Of a stretch of DNA of 64,000 nt, positions 1 through 13,100 are shown one piece after another (the first letter of the stretch is position 1; every line of letters begins with the position of its first letter). Below the pieces are notes generated by a model. That model did not search any database. It was not told the DNA's origin and saw only the letters and a program-made list of their open reading frames with translations. Made by a program: the position numbers and the translations under genes. The stretch is from Adineta vaga (lineage: Eukaryota; Rotifera), in the NCBI GenBank assembly GCA_021613535.1, contig CP075497.1, positions 5,704,001 to 5,768,000 of the forward strand, in the 5' to 3' direction.

Positions 1-348
1 GCATCTTTTAAACCTTGTACAGTTCGAAGAGTCTATAAATATTTTTACTTCGACAAATTTTCTGTTTTCACGCAAAAAGAAACTTACATTGAAATCAATT
101 CGCCAGATACCAGCTGGTTTTTCATACTCAGCCATAATATTGAATGTTGATCCATCTGGACATGTATTATTCTTCGTTTCTGTAACTGTTGTTGTACATA
201 TATTTGTTCCGCTTATTTGAGCAGTAACACTAGAAGATGAATGACCAAATTATAAAATGAATTTCCTATGAGATTATTCAACTTACAGAAAATTCGCAAG
301 ATGAATTGAGAAGAGAAGAGCACTGAGCAACGACGAGTAAGAAAACAT
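1..348 (-). CDS. 5' part of a secreted protein of unknown function (partial)
   Basis: The start ATG is at 348. Exon 1 (287-348) encodes a signal peptide: a short N-terminus followed by a run rich in Leu, Ala, Phe and Ser. An intron of about 57 nt leads to exon 2 (88-229), which holds a Thr-rich segment with two cysteines and ends in a W-R-I-D-F-N segment. A further intron (33-87) leads to a third coding piece that runs off the window edge. Phases agree across both junctions (62 + 142 nt = 68 codons). The rest of the gene lies to the left of the window. The visible 79 or so residues match no family I recognise. The product probably enters the secretory pathway; nothing more can be said. Confidence 0.6.
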
Positions 349-1447
349 TTTACTGTCGTGTCAAAGCAAAAAGACGTTTATTTTTTGTGAAAAACTACGC
401 CGATTTCTTTCTGTTTTTACATAGCTATTTATATGAACAATTTTTTGAATATTTCAATAAATTTTCTCGCTTATAACAATAACAAACAACAGCTTGCTTA
501 TTTTCATATCAATATCTTCATTGACTAACAGATTTTTTCAAGCAAAAAATGAAAGAAATTTCCATTTATTCTAGAAGATAAACAATTCATATTATTTTGC
601 GTCGATCGATTTCAATAATGAACATCTGACGTTATTATCTTCTGTAGAATAATTTGTTTTTTAATATTCATATGTAAATTCCCATCTGTCGATATTTTGG
701 ATTTTGAACTTTTATCAGCAATAATTCAAGAACATTTTCAAGAATTTATTTTTTATTGGAATACAAAACAGAACCGTTGATAAATTTTCTTTAAATCTTT
801 TATCTTTGAGGAAAGTTTTTACTTTATTTTTTACAAACTAAAGTTCGGAATCTGATTCTTCATTTTTTTTCTTCTCTTCTTTCAATATGCGACCAATCAA
901 TGCATATATTAATTTTTGAGTAGGAGGATTTAAATACCATACATATGTACATGCACTTTCGAGAAAAGGATCATTCAAACATATCTATGATATAATATTC
1001 ATTAAAGTTGATAAATGACTTGTTTTATTTATTATATTACAAAAGAAATCTAATTGAATTCCTGAGATACAATCATTCTCGCATAATATAACTATTTAAG
1101 AATGTTAGAGTACGTCTATGTTTGGTTCGATATCAATGATAAATATGACGAGTAGATTATGATACCATAATAGCAGGCGTATCTATTTTTGTGTCATTCT
1201 TAAAAATTTACAAAAAAAATGATCACGTAGTTATCAATATATTCTGAAACTGTAGAAAATGTGTTCGAAAGAAAGGAAATAAGAAGAATGATTATGAAAG
1301 GAAGAAAAATGCTTTAAATTGGTCACAGCTGTTAGATAAATTACATCTAGAGATAGAACAAAACATTGGTTTTTTCTTCTTCTTGTATTTTAATACTTGT
1401 TGTGTCTTTTTTCATATTTGTTACAGTGCCAAGTAACCAAATCGATT
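349..1447. other. Intergenic, divergent promoter region
   Basis: This AT-rich spacer lies between two genes that point away from each other, so it should hold both promoters. No convincing ORF, RNA gene or repeat was seen. Near 1400-1426 a pyrimidine-rich stretch ends in ttgttacag, which reads as a splice acceptor just ahead of the next gene's start codon. It could be a 5'UTR intron end or a trans-splice site. Confidence 0.5.
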
Positions 1448-2884
1448 ATGATGAGCTCAAATTCAGAATTAAAACATGAAACATCACCTTTCTATGTTAA
1501 TCGAGAACAAATGTTCGATACAGATAATGTGCGTTTGAGACATAATAAAGTAATTACTTTTATCATTTTGATTATGAATCCATTTTTATTTGATGTGTTT
1601 TTTTTCGTCTAGCCAACTATTCCTACAAATGCAGCTCATTTTGTTCTTCCAACTGGTGATTATCGTTCGAATGAAATGGATCATCATCCACAACTTCCTT
1701 CATCTTATACACATAATAAAACACAAATTTTTTGCATAATATTTACTATGCTAGTTTATTTATTTTATACGCTACGAACTTTTATTCCTGATAATATACA
1801 AACATTTTCTAGTAATCATAAATTAACTAAAAAATAACGTTTTGACATTTTTTCTTTAACAGATTTTTGGTCTAGCATAAAACCAATACCAATTACTCGA
1901 AGTTACACATCAGATTTACGACCAAATCTCATATTCGAACAATATCTTCTTCATTCAGCTGAAATCTTTCAAGTAATTTTCATTGATTGATTGATTTATA
2001 ATCATTTCTCTTCTCTTCTCTTCGCTAGACGTTATGGTTGATCTACATATTATCATTTTTGGTAAAACGTACTAGTTTGGGTTATCTCTATCGTAATCCA
2101 AATATATTTGATACAAAGCTTTGTTGTCTTTTGATCAGTGCCTTATTTTTTCAAGGAATTAATCAAATATCTCTTCCACCTGAAGTATGATTTAAACAAA
2201 CAAGATTGTTTTCTTTCGAACTAAACATACATCTTTCTAGCTTTCATGTGCATGTTTACTTCTCAGTTATATTCTTTTAATTATTATTTGTCGATTAATT
2301 GCAGTGAAATCATTGAGATATGAAGAGAAGTTCAAGTAGATTTACATCTTCTTTTTGTTTTTTTAATCCTAATACTTTTTTTTCCGAATAGATCAATGGA
2401 TTTGAAAATGATTCGTTATTTCGTATTAAACAGTCTTTTTCTTTATACAACATCGATTGGTTACATGACAATTTGTTCTCTAATTGAATGTGTTGCTTTT
2501 CATTTCAATACGGATCTTGCATTAGTAACAACTATCGGCCTATCAATTGGATTGGTTTTTCTTATAATTTACTTTCTTCTTGATCAATTTATTTATGAAG
2601 ATGAATTTCAATCTATCTGGACACCTTATCTATTTCTAACAATCGTTTCTCTTTCTCCATTATTGAATCAATTCATCTCAACTGATACAAATCCTTGGAA
2701 TATTTATTTTGGTTGGATACTTTTTACTTTAGCAACAATAATGATATTGACTCGAATTGTTCGATATAAACTTCGACAATGTCGTACAATGAAATCGTTT
2801 ATTCCAAAATCGGTTCCATCAACAAATATGACAGATGAAAGTTTTTCTTTAAATTCATTTAAAAAAACCGAAATTGATTTGTAA
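1448..2884 (+). CDS. Multi-pass membrane protein, unrecognised family
   Basis: Six exons (1448-1549, 1613-1811, 1863-1972, 2029-2184, 2241-2335, 2392-2884) join in frame to 384 codons plus stop. Introns are 51-63 nt with GT...AG ends. The N-terminus of about 80 residues is hydrophilic. After it come about eight hydrophobic segments, and the tail is basic then Ser/Thr-rich and cytosolic-looking. I chose the ATG at 1448 because an earlier in-frame ATG at 1397 lies inside a pyrimidine tract ending in an acceptor-like cag. The fold resembles a polytopic transporter or receptor, but I see no diagnostic motif and assign no function. Confidence 0.75.
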
Positions 2885-2939
2885 TTAATACTTAACATCA
2901 TGATTAATAAAAGAAAAGGCAATCTTTATCTGTCAGTAT

Positions 2940-5731
2940 TTACACATTGGTTTTATCATCGGTAGTCGTCGATTGCGTATAGAGAAGAAATAGACCACCA
3001 CATAAACAATGATTTTTCAAACGATCGACAAGGAATGGCGACGATTTCGTAGTAAATAATCTTGAAAAATTTGAACAACGTATGCACGACGAAATGTACG
3101 ATTTGACGCGAGAGACATTTTACCAAGAGTAATGATATCAAAGTGAGTATCTGAAGGATGATCGAATGTTTTGAAATTCTCATTTAAAGGAATCATAAAT
3201 GCTGTTGGTTGAGTACGAGAAAAGAGTTGAGATGAGGATGAATTTGGAATAAGAAACGGATATTGTTTTGGAAACATACTATCGATTTTTGATAGTAATG
3301 TTTCAATATCCAATATGGAGAGATCATTGAGACATTGTTCATTAGGTATACTAGATTGTTGGGCTAAAACAAAAGAAGTAAAAACAATTATATCGTGTTA
3401 TTTTAAATTTACATTCTAGTATTTGATTATATTTTGTTAAACTATGATACATGTCTTTTAAAATATCTTTTAATTGATTGACATTGTTTGTTTGTTGCTG
3501 TTGTTCTTTTTGTTGTTTTTCTGTGAAGAATTCTATTTGAGCTATTTTACTATTTGGAATTCGATTAATTCGATTTAAAATATAAAAATAAATCAATAAT
3601 TCTCTTAACCATTGTAATTGACTCGGATCATTAAATAAATTTTTACACGATAAACATGATGATAGTCGTTGTGTTCGAAGAAAACCAATACAATATACAA
3701 TAATATCTGTTATCCAATTAACTAATAATGTAAATGATATTAATTGATATGGATTCGCATTTTCTTGATCACCCAAATATTTTATTCGTTGTTGATCAAT
3801 ATTTTGAATAAATGATGATTGTTGAAGAATTTCTTTTGTCGCATCAACGAAATTTCGATTCGTAGGTTCATAGATAAATAAACGAAGATAATCACGTACA
3901 ATTAATAAAACATGATAAACAAGTAAACTTGTTAAATGTTCACAACTATCTGTTGATAATGGACAAGCAAGACGATGTAAATGATAAAGACATTCTTTAA
4001 AACGAATAAAATGAGTACGTTTAAATTCTAATGATTGCGATTCATAATTGATTACTACACGATCAATAAGTTGATTGATTACGGAATTCTTTGGTATAAT
4101 AGATAAAATGTCCCAAATATCGCATGGACATGGCAATTGAATAATATATTGTTCTAACAAATGAACGAGAATTGTCAATAATGACGAAGATGATGAAAAA
4201 GAATCAAGATTTATTGTTCGAAGAAGAAAAAGATAACCATTTTGAGTGAATCCAACACAACAAGAACCTATTGAAAGAATAGAATCACATTTGATTTATT
4301 TAAATTTTGTTCTTTTACCCGAATATGTATGTTGAATTCTAACAAAAAAACTTGATTCATGTATAATTAAATTATTATTATGAATGGGAAAAAATTGTTC
4401 TCGAGATTTTAAATTTAATTTATCCAATTGAATTATTGAACCGTCATTTAATGCAAGTAAAATTTGTCTACCAAATAATCCTTGACAATGATGATTTTCA
4501 CTGATTAATTGATTTTTTGATAAAGAAATCGATGTAATACATGCTCGAGAAGAGTTTAAAAGTGTTGTCGATATCCATTCTTCTTGTTCATTATTATATT
4601 CATAAAGATCAATTAGATCACCACTAAATGATTTCATATGTATAAGGATACAATCAATACTATGACGTTGAAAATAAACTAATGATTGTAATGTACCATA
4701 ACATGATGGAATACGAAAACCATGAAGTCGATAGGATGTATAGGATATTTGTGGTTCTAATGAAATATAATGAACAACAAAAAAATGAACGAGTGCACCT
4801 GGAATATGTTCACTAAGGATCATATTGAATCCTCTATCAGTAGAGTATATATCACAAATAGAAACGTTGAGTGGATCATTTTGAGAAAGACAATATCGAG
4901 TTGGAGATAATGATTGATCAAGTGGTAATGTATGAATCTTAAATAGAAGAACAGATAGATGAAATGAATTTTTCTTCGTTAAATTTACTACGCCAGAAGA
5001 TGTAACACAAACAAAATTGCCTGAATTAAGTGCATATTTTAGTAATGGTGATTGAGAAATTCTATTCTCACAAAAGAATGAATCATTTCTATCGAGATCA
5101 ATCATTATCTATGAATACAAAACATGATATATATATATATATATATAAATAGATATAATGGATTGTTTTTAAATACAAACTGGTTCATATGGAAATATAT
5201 ATTTAGCAGATAGAATATCTTCATGTGTTTCGTATTGATAAATACAATCCATTGTATTGATACAACCATTCTAAATAATCGAAAATGTTTTTAACGCGAT
5301 AGGAAGAAAATATATCTCTGTCAGTGTACCTTCATTTTGAATATTTGACATATTCCTGTTTGATTACAAGTAAGTAAATGTGTTCCATCAAGGTTCCAGA
5401 CCAGTTGAACGATAGGCACATTTGATGTTGTAATTAAATTAACATGCCATGGCTGTTCAAGTGCACAGATATAAACACAAAACGATGATTGTGCTATTTG
5501 ATTTAAGGCTCTTTCGATAAGAAAAAATATGTTTTAGAATATTTAATGATTTCAAACAATTCCTTACGATGAATTTAAATGAGGAGAATATTTGAAATGA
5601 CGTGATGTGGATAAATATGAACATGAAAACGAAAGAATATTTAGACAGGATATATCCATTGTTAAGATATGTTTTAAATCACTATCTTCATCATGTGTCA
5701 TATTCATATGCATAGCATAAACGATTTCCAT
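2940..5731 (-). CDS. MED16: Mediator complex subunit 16 (frame break in last exon)
   Basis: Exons: 5568-5731, 5330-5510, 5181-5270, 4319-5108, 3413-4267, 2940-3363, giving about 834 aa (human MED16 is about 877). MED16 is a tail-module subunit of the nuclear Mediator complex that links activators to RNA polymerase II. The N-terminal half is WD40-like, with a V-W-N-x-D-G-T-x-L-L repeat core. The region at 4000-4180 carries a C-D-I-W-D-I-L segment like the human D-W-W-D-I-L-L. The C-terminal Cys motif K-N-H-C-L-C-G-G matches the end of human MED16. The last exon holds 424 nt where 425 are needed: the frame must shift by -1 between about 3086 and 3119 to reach the two Cys pairs, otherwise translation ends at 3017. 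An upstream acceptor-like tgtag suggests a 5'UTR intron or trans-splice site just before the ATG. Confidence 0.85.
5127..5147. repeat. (TA)n microsatellite in a MED16 intron
   Basis: About ten TA units lie in the intron between two MED16 exons, immediately after the acceptor side of the exon at 4319-5108. It has no visible function. Confidence 0.9.
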
Positions 5732-6071
5732 AATTAAATATCTACAATTAAATAAGGTAGAAACATTTTTTTTGTCAAACTTATGTTTTATTTCATTCGT
5801 TTGATGTCATAACTAATGACGTTAGTATTCGTAGATGAAATGAAACGAACGAAAATATCTCTAGAGTAAATACGCTGTATGCGCCACCTTTCGGTTTAAT
5901 TCTAGTATAGGCTAATGCAGTACAACCAATAATCTATTTTTTTATTCTTTCTTTCTTTATTTAGAAGCTTGATCATCGGCAAGGCAAGGCAAGGCAAAGT
6001 ACCCAAAAAGACAGGCAGAAGCTTGAAATACTCGGTCAAAATTGATTTGAAGAAAAAACGATTCTACTTCA
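5732..6071. promoter_or_regulatory. Divergent promoter region MED16 / FAM162-like
   Basis: A 340-bp spacer separates two genes transcribed outward. It contains a short direct repeat, ggcaa four times at about 5979-5997, just ahead of the FAM162-like start. No TATA box at a convincing distance was seen. Its shared promoter role is inferred from gene orientation only. Confidence 0.4.
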
Positions 6072-6715
6072 ATGTCTGCAATCACGAATATAATGTTACG
6101 TCAAACATCATTATTAACTCGTGTTTATTATATGAATCTTCCTCGACAAACACTTTTACCATTTAGTACAAGTGTCCATCATCTGACAGAATCATCAACT
6201 AACACATCTTTCTCATCGAAGCAAAATTCAAACAAATCATTCGATAGTGTGCGTATGTAGTACAACTACACGTTTGATGTTTACTTCTATAGTGAATCAT
6301 TTTTTATTCTAGCTGTACATCTTGGTCCATTAGGAAAATTAGTTATGGTTTTAGGTGGACTTTACAAACGTACTAGTGATGTTCCTGATAGTATACCGTA
6401 TGTCATAATCAATAGATATCGGATAAAAATATACATTGTTTTTTCCTCTTTTATTTTAGTAATCGTTTATATCAGAAAACAAAAGATAGATTTCGAGCAC
6501 GGTGTGTAATTGCTTCATTATTTGGTACTGGTATTCTTGCTCTAATTGCAGCAATGCGTGGTAAATCTGCTAAGAAAGAAGGCAAACGATATACCGATAA
6601 TGTTTTTAATATGCATCGTGGCGAATCTCGAATTCATGATCAAATAGAATCTATGCATCGACATCGTTCACCTTCTGAACGATATTCACCACCAGTAGAT
6701 GAGATCAATAAATGA
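6072..6715 (+). CDS. FAM162-like (UPF0389) mitochondrial membrane protein
   Basis: Three exons (6072-6252, 6313-6397, 6460-6715) join in frame to 173 aa, close to human FAM162A at 154. The N-terminus is rich in Arg, Ser, Thr and Leu with no acids, as in a mitochondrial presequence. The conserved core runs from about residue 62 to 120: G-K-L-V-M-V-L-G-G-L-Y-K-R, then D-V-P-D-S-I-P, then a K-x-K-x-R-F-R-A-R stretch, one transmembrane segment and a short basic end. The order matches FAM162A (W-S-G-R-F-K-K...E-I-P-E-T...K-M-R-V-K...TM). Human FAM162A is linked to hypoxia-induced mitochondrial death signalling; whether this holds here is unknown. The tail is His/Arg/Ser-rich. Confidence 0.7.
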
Positions 6716-7163
6716 TTCAAACATTCAATGAAGGACTTCTCTGGATAGTTCATTCATATTTTTGTATAAACTATTTCCAAAAACGAAAAGTTTTTATCAT
6801 TTTTTGCTCCTCATGTCTACACTTATATTAATTAGATTACATGATTATAAAATAATCTTCCAACAAAGCTTTAGTATCATAAGAAATCTAATGATTTTCA
6901 TCATTTATATTCGCTACTTAACAATGTTTGAAGAAAATCTACATTAGTTATTAACGTATTTACGAATTGAAGAGAATCAATCTACCATAGTGCATTCACA
7001 TACCTAAAAGAATATGGTTGATTGTTATTTCGATATCAACAAAGCACCTCAGTATATTCCAAAGAAAGAACGCTATCACCTAGATATATACAAAAGCAAA
7101 AGGAAAAAAAAGCCCAAAGTTCATTATTTATTATTTCATATTGTTGTTATTTTGTGTTCTCGT
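6716..7163. other. Convergent intergenic region
   Basis: This is the tail-to-tail spacer between the FAM162-like gene and the ANKRD26-like gene. It is AT-rich and presumably holds both 3'UTRs. Open frames at 6762-6947 and 7022-7213 have random-looking composition, and I do not call them genes. Confidence 0.5.
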
Positions 7164-10100
7164 CTAAACATAATAACGTTTGCGTAAGATATCCATTGAT
7201 GACGTGCTATTAGAATTTGTTGTTAATAATGCTGATGTTTGTCGTGGTAAAATAGGTATTTGTTTAATTGTCTGTATACGTTGATCAGCTAAACTCGTAT
7301 CAATCGCATTTTCTAAACGTTCTTTCAATAGACGACTGTTTGAACAAATTGAGCAATTCGATTTTCCATTGATGGAATGATCATATTCATGATGATGATG
7401 ATGTACTGATGAAGTGTTTGGTGATAGCCATTACTCGTTGTTGACGTTTGTAAAGGCGGAGGAGAAGTTGTTGGTGATGCTTTGGTGAGTTCATTTAATT
7501 TTAACATAAGCAATTGTTTTTCACGAAGTTCTTGTTCATATAATTGACGTAGTGCATCTGATTGAGAATATACGAGTGTTTGTTGTGGAGAAGTTTTTGA
7601 TGGTTCATAATTTGTAATTAATTTATCGAAATCATGTCGAAGACGATCGATTTCATATTTCATACGTTCAGTGTCTGAACGAATCTGATTGTTACTTTCG
7701 ACATTGAATTGATCACTTTGTTGATATTTGTGAAATGTTTGTGTTAAATTTTGTTGTTGCTGTTCTTGTCGTGATACAGTATCACGTAAACGTTCATTAT
7801 CTCGTTGAGTTTGTAAACGTTGTTCACGTTCTTGCTCAAAATTTCGTTGAAGCGTATCACATTTTATACAAGTTGATGAACTAAAAATAAATCAAGAATA
7901 GATTACAAGGAAATGTAGTTCATAAATACGAACGGTGAATGTTGATAAGATGGTTGCTGTTGATGTATGCCATTAGTTAATGGAGATGACGTAAGAATTA
8001 CCAAGGGTTCATGTATAGCAGGTGGTGTGTGCTGTTGATATTGTTGTCTATTTGTTATTTCTTGTCGTTCATTTTGATAACGTTGTTCCGCATGAAGTTT
8101 TTCGGATTCGATCATATTTAGACGTTGTGTTAATGTTTCAAGTCCATTTTTAATTTCTTCATCTTTTGATGCAAGTATTGCTTCATTTCTACTTTGCAAA
8201 ACTAGTAAACGTGCTTCTGCTTCACCTAATTTTAAATTTAATTGTTCAATTTGTGCTTTATATTTTTTACTATCATCGGTTGAACGTTGCGTTTGTTTCG
8301 TTTGTTCTTCTAATTCGTGTGTTAGTTTTTGTTCAAGTCGTGATCGATCTAAAATCAGGGCACGTATTTCTTCTTGTAAATTATCATATTTAGTTTTATA
8401 GTCCGTTTTTTCTTGTTCGATAAAATCTTTTTCATGTTTTAAACGATCTAATTCACGTTGAAGATATAATTTTTCTTCTAAAGCTTTTTCTAAATCAATT
8501 TTATAACGTATGGTAACATCAAGTGATTCTTTGTGCAATTGCAAATCAGATTGTAATTGTTTTGTACGTTGATGAAGATCATCATTTTCAGCCGATAATA
8601 ATTTCATTTCTTCACGATGTCTTAACTTGATTTTTTCCACATCTTCTTCACGAAGAACACCAGTCGTAGCTGTTTGTAAAGTATTTACCTGATGTATACG
8701 GAATTTTTCGTCTAAAGAACAAAAAACAGCAATCAATTGAATGTTGTTTTGCAAGAAGATAAGACAATGTGTGAATGGAGAGAAAAGAAATAGAATATAT
8801 GATGGAAATCTGACCAACTATTTCGACAATGATTTCGAACAAAATAGTAACTATATACTTCACTTCTGTTGAGGTTTGAGATGAGAATGATAAAATATAT
8901 AAAATAAGAGAAGACTCTATTGTTGTTCAAAGAATAGTTCGATTATCGTCTCTCTAGTAATGTTCAACTTTTACATGCATTTCTATCGATAGACAGATGG
9001 TCAAGAATTATTGTTTAGAATCATGACGATTTCTTCGTCAGAACAGATTTAGACCGATAATTCATGTCGAATATTCTGACCTATGACAGTCTATGTCAAT
9101 TATTTTCATCGATTATTTAATTAATAATGAAAAATAACCTCTTTATATCTATCGAATATCGAAATAAAGTGTAGTCGAAAATATTTTTCCTTTTTGTTTC
9201 TACGAACTTTATTAAACGTAGTTATAACTACTTATAACAGACAAATGTATGTGTACAGACGTATATCTAATTTCTCCTCTTTGTTTGTTCATTTTGGTTG
9301 AAAATGATCCTTTCATCATTCTACGAGGGAACAAATGTTAAAGAAACTTGTACTTTTAATTTTCATAGAAATCTCTTCGATAAGAAAAAAATTGAGATAA
9401 AGTTTTTAAAGTTACCATAATTATCTCGTTCCTCTTTTAGTTTAAGACATCGTTGATTTAATAAATCTTTTTCATCTTCTAATGATTGAAGTTTCTGTTT
9501 AATACTCTTCAATTCCATATTTAAATTTTTTGTCGTCCATTCTAAACGTTGCTTTTCATTAATTTCTTTTTCTAATTTTGTTTCTGTTTCACGTAATAAT
9601 TGATCATTTTTCTTAAATAATGCTTCGAAATTATTCTTCATCGCTTCCATATTTTTTAATTGTCGTTTCAATTCAAGACTATCTTCTTGTTTACGTTCGA
9701 TTTGTTTTATATCTTCTTTTAATTCACTAATACGTTCCTAAATATCGAAAGAATATTTGAGAAAAGTTCTTCTTAATCATTTTCTATTACCATATTATTT
9801 TGAATAGATGACGTAGAAGATGACATTGAACCACGTAAATTATTGAATTCATGATGTATTGATGAACGAGTGAATTGTCGATGAGTTTGTTGAGTCATTT
9901 CATTGGAATATTTTTGAGTCAGAAGATCAAAATCGTGTCTATCGGCTGTTGTCGCAGACCAATGTTCTACAAATTACAATAGATTAGTATCTTCTAACTT
10001 TTTCAAGGTTTGTTTTCTCTGTTAATTTCAAAATCTGATATTGAAGTAGAAATCATTAAGATCACAGCGATTTATTCATCGTTCTTCTCGGAACAGGTAA

Positions 10101-13100
10101 CGTTATTAGAATTCTTTATTTTCACTTCTCGACAAATGGAAATAATGTGAAGACAAGCTAAGATGTGTTTAACTGAATGCATATTTGTAACCTTGAAGAT
10201 GTAAGCTATTGTATCGTATAACATAATTTCCATTGACATATAAACATGTAATAGGAGAGTTTCGTTATTGACTTTTTAAAACGAACAAGAAAAACGTTTT
10301 TTGTTATTTGCTTAAATCAATATTCGAATGGTTTTTTTTTATATAAATTCATGTCAAAATTGTTATTAGAATATGCTGTTTAAAGTAGTTCATTTATTTC
10401 GAATTCTATACTCTCAAATTTTAAATTCTTTTTTAGGATTTATTTAGACTACTGGCATAGCCTGTAATCTATTATGAAATAACAGATTTGAATATCGATT
10501 TATTTATTTCTATTACACTACTATTTTTACCACATTCATCGAAAGTACTTTTATATGAGACTTACCAGAAGTCGTAGTCGCAACCATTTGACTCATGATG
10601 TGTTATAACTTCATTAATTTATGCTGTCTTGATAAGTATTCCCCTCTCGATCTTCTTCTCTCTTTTGTTTATTCTTGCGTCTATTTTAACATTTGACTGT
10701 CTACACATGTTAGTGTTCATTCATTAAAGAAGAAGAGGCAGAAGTCATGACAGCCAAACAATAGAAATGAATGCATTCACTCATTGATTATTCACCTTAA
10801 CCAACTCATATTCAAACGACTATTCTTCACATTATCTACGTATCTCAAAACTCGAAATTGTCTTCTGATCAACGAAGTTCCAACAATAGTTCATTAACTT
10901 ACGATCATGTGTACTATCACTATATAATTGGTGTTTTAAATTTGTATTTCCAGGGTCCGGTAATGTAGTTGATCGTATTGTATCATTCAGTAAAGAACTT
11001 GCATTCGAAGATACGGAATCACTACGTTGTAATAATGGCGAAGCAACAACTTTACTAATTGTCTTAGGTGATGTTGCTCTAAAACAAAATATTGGAAAAA
11101 AGTAGTTTTGAAACGATATAATAGGTAAAAATTTGATATTTACTGTTTTAGAGGAGCAGGTGATAAATGTTTGATATCATCAATAATTTTTGTTAAATTT
11201 TCAACACCTGTTGAATGTGTTACGGTAAGTTCAGTGGATCGAATGTTAGTTTGAAAGAGATCTGTTGTTGCTCCAATTAAAAATGGTGATTTAACAATCG
11301 TTGCTGCTTTTTCATTATGATGATCATCACTATCATCTGAACTAGTTGATGATGGACTTTTCGAATTTATTGATCTACGTTTTAAATCAGCACTTAATGG
11401 ACGAGAATCATCCAATGTTGATTCAGTCATTTTCTCATTATGTAATGGTTGTTGTTGAATTAATGAATCGATTTTAGTTGTCGTTCGTTTATTTTGTGAA
11501 ACCGAATCTGTTGACCATGATGATTCATCACTTACGGATGGTGGTGAAAATGGAATTGATGATTGAGGAGGAGGAATAGTAGCAAGATTATTTCCAATTT
11601 TTGGATTCACTGAGTTTTGTAAAGTATTCAATGGTTTTTGCGTACTTTGTTGGAGGACGGCAGCTTCGATTGAATCTTCATCACTTCTCGATTCATCTAA
11701 ATCTGCTGCTTTCGGTGTGGTAATAAACATGGATGTACCATTCAATGTTGGAAATGACTGTTGTTTAGGAAAAGTTGCTGAGGCTGATTTAGGTCTATAA
11801 ATACCTGTATCATCATCATCGTCATCAGATTGAGTTGTAGAATCCTCATCCCATGTTTCAACTTTTTTAGCTTGAACAACATGATTTTGTTCATGCGCTG
11901 ATATTGTATCATGTGTCCACGAATTTGAAGCTGATTTTATTAATTCTGACGGAGGAATTGTATTAACTAGAGCATTTATTGTCACATTCTTTTTTCCTGT
12001 TGAGAGTTGTCCAGCGAGAGGATTTGCACTGACAATTGATTTTTCGACTGACATACTCGTTGAAGTACTTTCCGTCTCTGTATGTTGAGATGACACAGGT
12101 CCAATACCAAATATTGAGGGTGGCTGTGGTGTTGTTTGGTTTTTTTGATCTAAATAGAATAAAATCTTATCATGCTGGAAGACGAATTGAAATAAATGAA
12201 CTTACTTATAATAGGTTTATTATGAAGGATTTCATCTCGTTGTAATGGATTATTATGGAGTAAACTTCCTAATGTCTGATTGGTAGGTTTTGTAACATTT
12301 GTTTTTGTTGCATCTGGTTGAACTGGATTATTTTTGATTATTTCAGCAAGCGATCGTGATTCTCGTTGAGGTGCAGATACTGAAGATACCGATTGATCTG
12401 ATCGGTGAGTTAAAGGTCGTGATATTTGTTTTGATGATGAGTTAGATGATGAACTTGTTTCACTTGATGTTGTACTTTCATCTGATTCATTTCCATCATG
12501 ATTTTGAAATCTTTGTGCTGGATTCGTAGTCATATGATTTATTGTTTGTTCATTGATAGATCCCGATGTTCTTCTTTTCGAATTAGCTAATCTAGTCCAT
12601 TGTTGTTGATAATCATCAATCAATGTTGCACAATCCTCATGACGATTCATTTTTGCTAATTGATATGCAGTTAATTGTTGTGCATCAACAATCGTCGGAT
12701 CACATGGTTCTTCAAGATTTGATTGAATCAAATATTGAATAGTTTCAGAATCACCATTGATTGCAGCTATATGTAATGGTGTTTGTCCATTTCGATTAGT
12801 CAAATTTGGATCTGCTCGTTGACTATGTTGTTCAGATAAAAGTATACGAACAATATTGGGATATTTTCGTTCAACTGCTAAATGTATTGGTGTCATTTGA
12901 TTACCATCGCGAAAATTTGGATCACAATTACGAACTAAGAGAAAAAGATCAACGAGTCTTTCTTGTCCAAAATCAACTGCATAGTGTAAAGCATTTTTTC
13001 GGTGAACATCAACTGCATTAATAACTAAATAGAGAAAAACCATGAGAACAAATGTTTTAGAAACAATAAGAACATAATTCTTACAGGCATCAGCTCCTCC

